Assembly (NCBI RefSeq): GCF_902459535.1
Contig: NZ_LR699554.1
Location: forward strand, 2,294,001-2,358,000
Direction of reading: 5' to 3'
DNA length: 64,000 nt
DNA from: Paraburkholderia dioscoreae
GTDB lineage: Bacteria > Pseudomonadota > Gammaproteobacteria > Burkholderiales > Burkholderiaceae
Positions 35,023-42,423 of this stretch are shown piece by piece. The translations under genes and the position numbers were made by a program. The notes beneath the pieces are model-generated. The model saw only the letters and a program-made list of their open reading frames with translations. It was not told the origin of the DNA and ran no database searches. Position 1 is the first letter of the stretch. Each line of letters begins with the position of its first letter.

Positions 35023-35191
35023 GTGGCCAGCATTCTAGCCGCGTGCGCGCTTCAATTGTTCGAGGGTCGCGATTTTCCCGGCCAGCTCGCTAGCTGCCAC
35101 CGTAGACCGACTCGCATGACACACATCGATTGCCTATGAGGCAAACGCCCTTCCGTGCTCGACGCGGCTGCGCCGGCCAACCGCGAGTCGA

Positions 35192-36049
35192 CTAACGCTC
35201 CGACTGCGGTGCAGCGGCGAGCATCTCCAGATGACGTGCTTCGGTTTCGTCGTCCGCGGGGAACATGCACTCGAGCCGTAGTTCCTGCGCCGCGACCGTT
35301 TGCGGCGTGCCCACGCTCGCGACCACCGAGAAATACTTCATGACGTGGCCGTCCTTGACGAAACCGATAGGAATGACCGGCATGGCCGCCGCCGAGGCGT
35401 CCGCAGCCAACGGATGGTCCGCCTCGAAGCTCGTGTGCACGGCTGGATAAGCCCGCAGCTCGTCAAGCAACTGCTGCATCCGATCATCGATCACGCGGCC
35501 CACCGACTCCCGGTAGACTCGCTGGATCAGGCTGTTCGCCACGGTTTGCCAATCGGCCACGACCGGGCGCATTCCGCCCGGGTCGAAAATTAGATGCAGC
35601 ATGTTGCGCGGCCCCTTGCGTGCCGCCATATCGACAAAACAGTTGAAAAAGCGCGGCGCGGCGTCGTTTGTCATCAGCACATTCCAGTAGCGGTCCATAA
35701 CCAGTGCCGGAAACGGCTCATGCTGACGCAGCATGCGTCCGAGCGCTTTCGTGACACTCTGCATTTCCTGCGCGTTCCACGCGCCGTCGGCGTAGATCGG
35801 CGCATAGCCCGCGGCCAGCAGCAGCGTATTGCGTTCGCGCAGCGGTATGTCGAGGGTCTGGGCGATATCCATCAGCATTTGACGGCTCGGCGCACTGCGC
35901 CCGCTTTCGATAAAGCTGATATGACGCTGCGAGACGCCGGCCCTGAACGACAGGTCGAGCTGGCTGATGCCGCGTATGTCTCGCCAGTGACGCAACAGCA
36001 CGCCGAGATCGTTCGGCGGCGCATTTTTGACCGGATTCGCTGGGTTCAT
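35192..36049 (-). CDS. XRE-family regulator with MmyB-like ligand-binding domain
   Basis: The 285-residue product has an N-terminal XRE HTH (about 15-72; ISQLDLSFRAGVSQRHISFI) and a C-terminal MmyB-type domain of about 160 residues (PALVMDRYWNVLMTNDAAPR, then LIQRVYRE), thought to bind a hydrophobic ligand. ATG at 36049 has AGAGAG just upstream; a longer frame begins at 36193 with Arg-rich, unconserved sequence that overlaps the AhpD gene. It follows the AhpD-like gene on the same strand by 140 bp, and a dyad upstream of that gene is its best candidate operator. Confidence 0.88.
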   Translation of the reverse strand: MNPANPVKNAPPNDLGVLLRHWRDIRGISQLDLSFRAGVSQRHISFIESGRSAPSRQMLMDIAQTLDIPLRERNTLLLAAGYAPIYADGAWNAQEMQSVTKALGRMLRQHEPFPALVMDRYWNVLMTNDAAPRFFNCFVDMAARKGPRNMLHLIFDPGGMRPVVADWQTVANSLIQRVYRESVGRVIDDRMQQLLDELRAYPAVHTSFEADHPLAADASAAAMPVIPIGFVKDGHVMKYFSVVASVGTPQTVAAQELRLECMFPADDETEARHLEMLAAAPQSER

Positions 36050-36189
36050 CGCTCTCTTGTCCGCAAGTCGATTCGGAATTGCCGGTGACGAGGGAACGCC
36101 GACATCCGTGATGCGCCGGCGCCGCAGTTCGACCGAAGCCTGCCGCCGAGCATACTCGCCCGGGCCGACCGTTTCTTCCCTCGCGCGAC

Positions 36190-36738
36190 TCAAGCCGTCC
36201 AGGCGTGAACCTGGAACTGCGCTTCCAGCGGCGGCTGCGCGATGCTGCCCACGTAGTTCGTAATCGTCGACGCTGCCGCCACGGCGAGCACTTCAAGCAC
36301 CTGATCGCGACGGAAACCGGCTGCGATGAACGCGCTCACATCGTGTTCGTCGAGATGTCCGCGCTTCTCGATCGCGGTCTTCGTCAACGCCGACAGCGCG
36401 GCACGCCGGCGGTCCGCAGGCTGCCGGCCTTCGCGAATCGCTTCGACATCTGCGGAGGTAAGCCCCTCGTTCAGCGCCAATGCCGTATGAAACGCGACCG
36501 CCCACGTACACGCGTTGGTCACCGCATTCGTCAACAGCAGCGTCTGGATCTGCGCTTCCGTGAACGTGCCCGCGTGGACTTTCTGGAACAGGTTGATGAA
36601 AGCGCCGATCAGCACGGGTGATTCGGCCATGACCCCCGCAATGTTGGGAATAAAGCCGAACGTCTGCTGGAGCTGCCGCAATACCGGTCGGGATTGCTCC
36701 GGTGCGGAGTCGATGGTGTGAAGCCGAAACGTCGACAT
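36190..36738 (-). CDS. AhpD-like carboxymuconolactone decarboxylase family protein
   Basis: The 182-residue product is an AhpD/CMD helical protein, full length for the family, with the core helix NACTWAVAFH. The usual CxxC-x3-H active site is altered: Cys77 and His84 remain, but the second Cys is Ala80. AhpD enzymes reduce peroxides through a Cys pair, so this version may use a single Cys or have another role such as lactone or quinone chemistry. ATG at 36738 begins the conserved part. A dyad at 36818 lies about 80 bp upstream of it. Confidence 0.85.
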   Translation of the reverse strand: MSTFRLHTIDSAPEQSRPVLRQLQQTFGFIPNIAGVMAESPVLIGAFINLFQKVHAGTFTEAQIQTLLLTNAVTNACTWAVAFHTALALNEGLTSADVEAIREGRQPADRRRAALSALTKTAIEKRGHLDEHDVSAFIAAGFRRDQVLEVLAVAAASTITNYVGSIAQPPLEAQFQVHAWTA

Positions 36739-36817
36739 GATGTGTCCTCGATAGTGGACGCGGTTCAACGTGAACTGCGCGAGAACCGAAGATTAGGCGC
36801 GGAGCGGAGGCTCGCCA

Positions 36818-36834
36818 ATTACCTCGCATGTAAT
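36818..36834. promoter_or_regulatory. ATTAC-N7-GTAAT dyad, probable operator
   Basis: ATTAC-CTCGCAT-GTAAT has perfect 5-bp arms. It lies between the divergent AhpD-like gene and the molybdopterin-fold gene, so one protein bound here could control both. The MmyB-type regulator encoded downstream of the AhpD gene is the natural candidate. Confidence 0.55.
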
Positions 36835-36970
36835 AGAAAGAGCGGATCGGGCCACCGGCTTCCCCGACGAGCCGCCCACGCGGCACAGTCACCGCCAATT
36901 GCCCGACAATGGAGACCGCGACGATCTGCCCGGAACACGTCGCCCCTTTAACTCTCCAGAGACCACGCCA

Positions 36971-37573
36971 ATGAACAAACGCCAATTCCTGAGCAGCGCG
37001 GCTCTACTCGGCGCAAGCGCGGCCGCTGCGCCCGCGTTCGGCGGCCAGCCCGTCCGCAAACAAGCCTGCGCGGCATCTCCCGTCGTTCTTACGATCAGCG
37101 GCGCGATCAGGCGTCACAATCGCGGCGCGCTCGATCCCGCCTTCGACCAGTTGCTCGCCAAGCACCAGGTGAAGTTTTCCGAAGCATACGGCCTCGACGT
37201 CCCATTCATCGCCGGCATGCCGGCCGTGACGATCAAGCCCACCACGGAATACGATTCCCGCCCGCACGCCTTGAGCGGCCCCCTGCTCACCAACGTGCTG
37301 GAGCATGTCGGCGCGCCAACTGCGGGCAGCACGCAAATCGTCATGCACGCGGTAGACGGTTATGCCGTCGCGACGACACTCGACAAGGTGCGCGCCTATA
37401 AATTCATCGTGGCGACGCACATGGACGGCAAGCCGTTACCGCTTGGCGGCGTCGGCCCATTATGGGCAACCTACGACGCGGACAATATCCCCGAGTTGTC
37501 GGGCAAACCGCTCAAAGACCGCTTCGAACTGTCGCCCTGGGGGCTCTATCACCTGCAGGTTACTGGAGCGTAA
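36971..37573 (+). CDS. Exported small molybdopterin-oxidoreductase-fold protein lacking the ligand cysteine
   Basis: The 200-residue product has an N-terminal export signal (MNKRQFLSSAALLGASAAA, with KR rather than RR, cut near PAFG). The rest resembles the sulfite-oxidase-type molybdopterin domain (SGPLLTNVLEHVGAP, then HAVDGYAVATTLD). Mature active enzymes have a conserved Cys that binds molybdenum; here the only Cys is residue 33, next to the signal, so the fold probably does not hold an active Mo site. A periplasmic ligand-binding or structural role is more likely. ATG at 36971 lies in a Gly-free AT-richer stretch and begins the signal. Confidence 0.75.
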   Translation: MNKRQFLSSAALLGASAAAAPAFGGQPVRKQACAASPVVLTISGAIRRHNRGALDPAFDQLLAKHQVKFSEAYGLDVPFIAGMPAVTIKPTTEYDSRPHALSGPLLTNVLEHVGAPTAGSTQIVMHAVDGYAVATTLDKVRAYKFIVATHMDGKPLPLGGVGPLWATYDADNIPELSGKPLKDRFELSPWGLYHLQVTGA

Positions 37574-37594
37574 CTGTACGCCGCCGGCCGCGGC

Positions 37595-38512
37595 TCAACG
37601 CTTGCCCGGCGGCAAAAACTCCATCTGCTCTTCGACATACAACGCGTAGATCAGCTTCAGCATAGCGTTGATGTCTTCCGATTCGTCGAGCATGCGCATA
37701 CTCATGATGATGGGCGAAACGAGATTCGGGTCGTCCAGATTCATGTAGCTCACGTCATCGCGCTTCAGGCCGTACACGCTGCTCGGCACGATCGCGACGC
37801 CTTCGCCGGCGGCCACGAGGCCGAGTGCAATCTGCAATTCACGCGTTTCGTACAGACGATTCGGTTTGAGCGAGCGGTCGTGAAACGCCGCGAGCACCTG
37901 GTCCGCAAAACTCGGGCGCGGCGCCTTGGGGAAAATGATCAGCGTCTCGCCGAGCAGATCGTGCAGCGACAGTTCCGGCTTCGACACAGTGAGCGGGTGC
38001 CCCAACGGCAGCGCCACGATCATGCGTTCCTCGCGCAGCACGACCCGGCGCACGCTCGGATCTTCGTGACGGATGCGGCCGAAGCCGACATCGATACGCC
38101 CTTCTTTCAACGCCTTGATCTGATCCATTGTCGACAGCTCGTGGAGGCTCAACTCCACCGCGCTGTTTTCATCGCGAAAGCGCCGGATGATTTTCGGCAG
38201 CATGCCGTATAGCGTCGAGCCGACGAAACCGACCGACAGGCTGCGCTCGATCTTGCCCACGCGCCTCGTCATCGATTCCAGTTCGGCGGTTTGCGCAAGC
38301 AATTGCACCGCGTGCGAATAAAAGAAGCGCCCCGTGTCGCTGAGATTGAGCGGGCGGGAGCCGCGCTCGAACAGCAGTACGCCGAGCGACTCCTCCAACT
38401 GCTGGATCTGGCGGCTGAGCGGCGGCTGCGCAATGTGCAGACGTTCGGCGGCGCGCGTGAAATTGCGCTCCTCGGCAACCGCGACGAAATAGCGTAAATG
38501 GCGCAATTCCAT
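37595..38512 (-). CDS. benM: LysR family regulator, BenM/CatM-like, of benzoate genes
   Basis: The 305-residue product has a canonical LysR HTH (MELRHLRYFVAVAEERNFTR, then SRQIQQLEE) and an inducer domain with the BenM/CatM look (GFGRIRHEDPSVRR, VALPLGHPL). This type binds cis,cis-muconate and/or benzoate and activates ben or cat promoters. ATG at 38512 was chosen because AAAGG lies 7 nt upstream; another in-frame ATG is two codons earlier. It is divergent from benA across 180 bp that contain two related ATAC-type sites. Confidence 0.88.
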   Translation of the reverse strand: MELRHLRYFVAVAEERNFTRAAERLHIAQPPLSRQIQQLEESLGVLLFERGSRPLNLSDTGRFFYSHAVQLLAQTAELESMTRRVGKIERSLSVGFVGSTLYGMLPKIIRRFRDENSAVELSLHELSTMDQIKALKEGRIDVGFGRIRHEDPSVRRVVLREERMIVALPLGHPLTVSKPELSLHDLLGETLIIFPKAPRPSFADQVLAAFHDRSLKPNRLYETRELQIALGLVAAGEGVAIVPSSVYGLKRDDVSYMNLDDPNLVSPIIMSMRMLDESEDINAMLKLIYALYVEEQMEFLPPGKR

Positions 38513-38516
38513 GACC

Positions 38517-38531
38517 ATACCTTTTAGATAT
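38517..38531. promoter_or_regulatory. Candidate BenM/LysR site 1 (ATAC-N7-ATAT)
   Basis: ATACCTTTTAGATAT fits the BenM consensus ATAC-N7-GTAT with one mismatch. It abuts the start codon of the LysR gene, which would allow autorepression. Its first 11 bases closely match site 2 at 38612. Confidence 0.4.
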
Positions 38532-38611
38532 GAACCTGATACTAAAACGGTGTTGGACGCGTCAAACGGGCGCCAACTATCCTGCACCTACACCTGAAGC
38601 CTCCGCAAATT

Positions 38612-38626
38612 ATACCTTTCAGGCAT
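38612..38626. promoter_or_regulatory. Candidate BenM/LysR site 2 (ATAC-N7-GCAT)
   Basis: ATACCTTTCAGGCAT resembles site 1 (ATACCTTT then AG) and deviates from ATAC-N7-GTAT by one base. It lies 67 bp upstream of benA. The 95-bp spacing equals about nine helical turns, compatible with two LysR dimers. Confidence 0.4.
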
Positions 38627-38692
38627 TGCATGGCGACAGCGGCAGCGTTTCGCGGCGCCGTTCGACAAGCACACTACTGTCAGGAGACAACC

Positions 38693-40084
38693 ATGATTCC
38701 GATTTACCCCGATCGTCCGCCGCGCGTCACCGGCATCGACGACTTTCTGGTCGAAGACGCCGGGCGCGGCGACTATCGCCTGCATCGCAGTGCGTTCACC
38801 GACCCTGCTCTCTTTGAACTCGAAATGCGGCACATCTTCGAGGGCAACTGGATTTATCTGGCGCACGAAAGCCAGATTCCGAACAACAACGACTACTACA
38901 CCACTCACATGGGACGACAGCCGGTCGTGATCGCGCGCAACCGGCAAGGCGAACTGAATGCGTTCATCAATGCATGCACGCATCGCGGCGCGATGCTCTG
39001 CCGCCACAAGCGCGGCAACAAAGCCACCTACACTTGCCCGTTTCACGGCTGGACTTTCAACAATAGCGGCAAGCTACTGAAGGTGAAAGACCCGGAAGAG
39101 GCCGGCTATCCCGACTGCTTCAACAAGGAAGGCTCGCACGACCTGAAAAAGATCGCGCGCTTCCAGAGCTATCGCGGCTTTCTTTTCGGCAGCCTGAATG
39201 CCGACGTGTTGCCGCTGGAAGAATTTCTCGGCGAGGCCGCGCGCATCATCGACATGATCGTCGACCAGTCGGAAGACGGACTGGAAGTACTGCGCGGCGC
39301 GTCGACGTATACGTATGAAGGCAACTGGAAGCTGCAAACCGAAAACGGCGCGGACGGCTATCACGTCTCCGCGGTTCACTGGAACTATGCCGCGACGACC
39401 AGCCACCGCAAGGAAGAAAACGCACGGGTCGATCAGGTCCGCGCAATGGACGCTGGCAACTGGGGCCGGCAAGGCGGCGGCTTCTATGCGTTCGAACATG
39501 GCCACATGTTGCTGTGGTCGCGCTGGGCCAATCCGGAAGACCGTCCGAATTACAGCCAGCGTGACGCGTTCGCCGCGCGTTGCGGCAGCGAAACCGCCGA
39601 CTGGATGATCCAGAACTCGCGCAACCTGTGTCTCTATCCGAACGTGTATCTGATGGATCAGTTCGGTTCGCAGATCCGCCTGCTGCGTCCGCTCTCCGTC
39701 GACAAAACCGAAGTGACGATCTACTGCATCGCGCCCAAAGGCGAATCGGCCGAGGCGCGTGCCCGCCGTATCCGGCAATACGAAGACTTCTTCAATGTGA
39801 GCGGCATGGCCACGCCCGACGATCTCGAAGAGTTTCGCGCCTGTCAGCAAGGCTATGCCGGCAGCGCGCTCGAATGGAACGACATGTGCCGTGGCGCGCG
39901 CCACTGGATCGAAGGTCCGGACGAAGCAGCGAGCCGGATCGGTCTGAAGCCGTTGATGAGCGGCGTCAAAACCGAAGACGAAGGCCTTTACACCGTGCAG
40001 CATCGCTATTGGCTCCAGACGATGAAACAGGCTTTGCAGCCGCCAGTGGCACGCGCCGAATCCGCCGCAGGAGTCGACGCATGA
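38693..40084 (+). CDS. benA: Benzoate 1,2-dioxygenase, large (alpha) subunit
   Basis: The 463-residue product is a ring-hydroxylating dioxygenase alpha chain. The Rieske cluster motif is Cys95-x-His97-x17-Cys115-x2-His118 (CTH and CPFH), and the mononuclear iron site begins Asp221-x2-His224-x4-His229 (ADGYHVSAVHWNY). It inserts O2 into benzoate to form the cis-diol, with BenB as partner and BenC as electron donor. ATG at 38693 follows CAGGAGACAACC. The gene overlaps benB by 4 bp. Anthranilate and toluate dioxygenases share these motifs; benzoate is inferred from the benBCD set and the LysR gene. Confidence 0.93.
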   Translation: MIPIYPDRPPRVTGIDDFLVEDAGRGDYRLHRSAFTDPALFELEMRHIFEGNWIYLAHESQIPNNNDYYTTHMGRQPVVIARNRQGELNAFINACTHRGAMLCRHKRGNKATYTCPFHGWTFNNSGKLLKVKDPEEAGYPDCFNKEGSHDLKKIARFQSYRGFLFGSLNADVLPLEEFLGEAARIIDMIVDQSEDGLEVLRGASTYTYEGNWKLQTENGADGYHVSAVHWNYAATTSHRKEENARVDQVRAMDAGNWGRQGGGFYAFEHGHMLLWSRWANPEDRPNYSQRDAFAARCGSETADWMIQNSRNLCLYPNVYLMDQFGSQIRLLRPLSVDKTEVTIYCIAPKGESAEARARRIRQYEDFFNVSGMATPDDLEEFRACQQGYAGSALEWNDMCRGARHWIEGPDEAASRIGLKPLMSGVKTEDEGLYTVQHRYWLQTMKQALQPPVARAESAAGVDA

Positions 40085-40572
40085 AGCCGATCGCCATCAC
40101 CGCTCTCGAAGCGTTTCTCTATCGCGAAGCGCGCCTGCTCGACGACGAGCAATGGGACGACTGGCTCCAGTGCTATCACCCCGACGCGGTGTTCTGGATG
40201 CCTTCATGGGACGACGAGGACAAGCTCGTCACCGATCCGCAGACGGAAATCTCGCTGATCTATTACCCGAATCGTCAGGGGCTCGAAGACCGCGTGTTCC
40301 GCATCAAGACCGAGCGCTCGAGCGCGACGATTCCGGACACACGGACCAGTCACAACATCAGCAACGTGGAACTGGAAAACAAGCAGGACGGCGTGTGCAC
40401 CGTGCGCTTCAACTGGCACACGCTGAGCCACCGCTACAAGACGAATTACAGCTACTTCGGCATGTCGCGCTACGTGATCGACCTGTCGGGCGATGAGCCG
40501 CGGATTCTGAACAAGTATGTCGTGCTGAAGAACGACTACATCAATCAGGTCATCGACATTTACCACATCTGA
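40081..40572 (+). CDS. benB: Benzoate 1,2-dioxygenase, small (beta) subunit
   Basis: The 163-residue product is a ring-hydroxylating dioxygenase beta chain, with the SnoaL-like fold and segments YREARLLDDEQWDDW and SHRYKTNYSYFG. BenB stabilises the alpha3beta3 oxygenase. ATG at 40081 overlaps the benA stop as ATGA. Length is normal (about 160). Confidence 0.93.
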   Translation: MKPIAITALEAFLYREARLLDDEQWDDWLQCYHPDAVFWMPSWDDEDKLVTDPQTEISLIYYPNRQGLEDRVFRIKTERSSATIPDTRTSHNISNVELENKQDGVCTVRFNWHTLSHRYKTNYSYFGMSRYVIDLSGDEPRILNKYVVLKNDYINQVIDIYHI

Positions 40573-40596
40573 GTAGACGTGGTTGGGGAGCAGCAC

Positions 40597-41616
40597 ATGG
40601 AACATAGCATTGCACTTCAATTCGAAGACGGCGTGACCCGCTTCATCACCTGCCGCGACAACGAAACGCTGTCGGACGCGGCGTATCGCCAGAAGGTCAA
40701 CATTCCGCTCGACTGCCGCGACGGCGCGTGCGGCACGTGCCGCGGTTTCTGCGAATCCGGCCAGTACGATCTGCCCGCGTCGAGCTATATCGAAGACGCG
40801 CTAACCGAGGACGAAGCCGCCCAAGGCTACGTGCTCGCCTGTCAGACGCGGCCGCGCTCGGACTGCGTGATCCGCGTGCCGGCTTCTTCGGCGGCGTGCA
40901 AGACCGGTGTATCGAAGCATGCGGGCAAGCTGGCGACGATCGACAAACTCACCGACTCGACAATCCATTTTTCAATCGACGTGGACGAGCCGGAGCAACT
41001 GGGCTTTCTGCCAGGTCAATATGTGAACGTCGACATTCCGGGCAGCGACATCTTCCGTTCGTACTCTTTCAGTTCGGCCCCAGGCGCTGCGCAAGCCGCT
41101 TTCGTGGTCCGCAACGTGCCGGACGGCCGCATGAGCCGCTATCTGTGCGAGCACGCACAACCGGGGCAACGCATCACGTTTTCCGGTCCCTATGGCAGCT
41201 TCTATCTGCGCGAGCCGGTGCGGCCCGTGCTGTTTCTCGCGGGCGGAACCGGCATTGCACCGTTTCTCTCGATGTTGCAGGTTCTGAGTGCAAGCGGCAG
41301 CCCGCAACCGGTGCGCATGGTCTATGGCGTCACGCACGACAGAGACCTCGTGGGCACCGCGCAGCTCGATGAAGCGCAACGCGCGATCGGGCAATTCGAA
41401 TACCGCACCTGTGTGGCCGACGCCGCCAGCGACCACGCCCGCAAAGGCTACGTCACGCAGCATGTGGACCCTGCCTGGCTCAACGACGGCGATGTCGATG
41501 TCTATCTGTGCGGCCCCGTCGCGATGGTCGAGGCTGTGCAGACATGGTTGCGCGAAACCGGCATCACACCGGCACATTTCTTCTACGAAAAGTTCTCGGC
41601 GAGCAACCTTGCATGA
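40597..41616 (+). CDS. benC: Benzoate dioxygenase reductase, electron-transfer component
   Basis: The 339-residue product has an N-terminal 2Fe-2S ferredoxin with Cys40, Cys45 and Cys48 (DCRDGACGTC) and Cys82, then an FAD domain (FRSYSFSSAP) and an NAD-binding domain (LAGGTGIAP, YLCGPVAMVEA). It moves electrons from NADH to the Rieske centre of BenA. ATG at 40597 follows GGGGAGCAGCAC at good spacing. It overlaps benD by 4 bp. Confidence 0.93.
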   Translation: MEHSIALQFEDGVTRFITCRDNETLSDAAYRQKVNIPLDCRDGACGTCRGFCESGQYDLPASSYIEDALTEDEAAQGYVLACQTRPRSDCVIRVPASSAACKTGVSKHAGKLATIDKLTDSTIHFSIDVDEPEQLGFLPGQYVNVDIPGSDIFRSYSFSSAPGAAQAAFVVRNVPDGRMSRYLCEHAQPGQRITFSGPYGSFYLREPVRPVLFLAGGTGIAPFLSMLQVLSASGSPQPVRMVYGVTHDRDLVGTAQLDEAQRAIGQFEYRTCVADAASDHARKGYVTQHVDPAWLNDGDVDVYLCGPVAMVEAVQTWLRETGITPAHFFYEKFSASNLA

Positions 41617-42410
41617 TGACTATGACTTCGTCCTACCCACGCTTCCATGAAAAAGTCGTGGTCGTCACCGGCGCGGCGCAGGGTATCGGCCGTGGCGTCG
41701 CGCTGCGCGCGGCCGCCGAAGGCGCGATCGTCGTGCTCGCCGATCGCGCCGAACTCGTGCACGAAGTGGAGGCGGAGATCGCCGCCCTCGGCAGTCCTTC
41801 GCTCGCCGTGATCGCCGACCTGGAAACCTATGCCGGCGCGTGCAAGCTGATGCGAGCGGCGCTCGACGCCTTCGGCAAGATCGACGTGCTGATCAACAAC
41901 GTGGGCGGCACCATCTGGGCCAAACCATACGAAGAGTATGAGGAAGCGCAGATCGAAGCCGAAGTGCGCCGCTCGCTGTTCCCCACCTTGTGGAGTTGCC
42001 GCGCGGTGTTGCCCGCCATGATCGCGCAGCGGCGCGGTGCGATCGTCAATGTATCGTCGATTGCCACGCGCAGTATCTATCGCGTGCCGTATGCGGCGTC
42101 CAAAGGCGGCGTGAACGCGTTGACGGCCAGTCTCGCCTTCGAACATGCCGGCGACGGCATTCGCGTGAACTCCGTCGCCACCGGCGGCACCGAGGCGCCG
42201 CCGCGCAAGGTGCCGCGCAATACCGCGCCGCAAAGCGAACAGGAAGCGCGCTGGTATCGAGGCATCGTCGATCAGACCATCGCTTCGAGTTTGATGCACC
42301 GTTACGGCACGATCGACGAACAGGTCGGCGCAATTCTGTTTCTCGCCTCGGACGAAGCGTCGTACATCACCGGCACCGTGTTGCCGGTAGGCGGCGGCGA
42401 TCTCGGGTAG
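41613..42410 (+). CDS. benD: Benzoate cis-diol dehydrogenase (SDR family)
   Basis: The 265-residue product is a short-chain dehydrogenase with TGAAQGIG (19-26), NNVGG, the catalytic Ser in NVSS and Tyr160-x3-Lys164 in YAASK. BenD oxidises and decarboxylates the benzoate cis-diol to catechol with NAD+. Catechol ring-cleavage genes (catABC) are not in this window. Several ATGs overlap at the start (41613, 41616 and 41622); 41613 overlaps the benC stop. The gene ends 13 bp before the convergent TPR gene. Confidence 0.92.
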   Translation: MMTMTSSYPRFHEKVVVVTGAAQGIGRGVALRAAAEGAIVVLADRAELVHEVEAEIAALGSPSLAVIADLETYAGACKLMRAALDAFGKIDVLINNVGGTIWAKPYEEYEEAQIEAEVRRSLFPTLWSCRAVLPAMIAQRRGAIVNVSSIATRSIYRVPYAASKGGVNALTASLAFEHAGDGIRVNSVATGGTEAPPRKVPRNTAPQSEQEARWYRGIVDQTIASSLMHRYGTIDEQVGAILFLASDEASYITGTVLPVGGGDLG

Positions 42411-42423
42411 CGCGGCGCACGGG

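Noticed and set aside
34800..35093. Open frames with repeated VGVSALALTP on both strands
   Set aside because: They are translations of the 54-bp hairpin repeat; no ribosome site, and the peptide period is set by the DNA unit.
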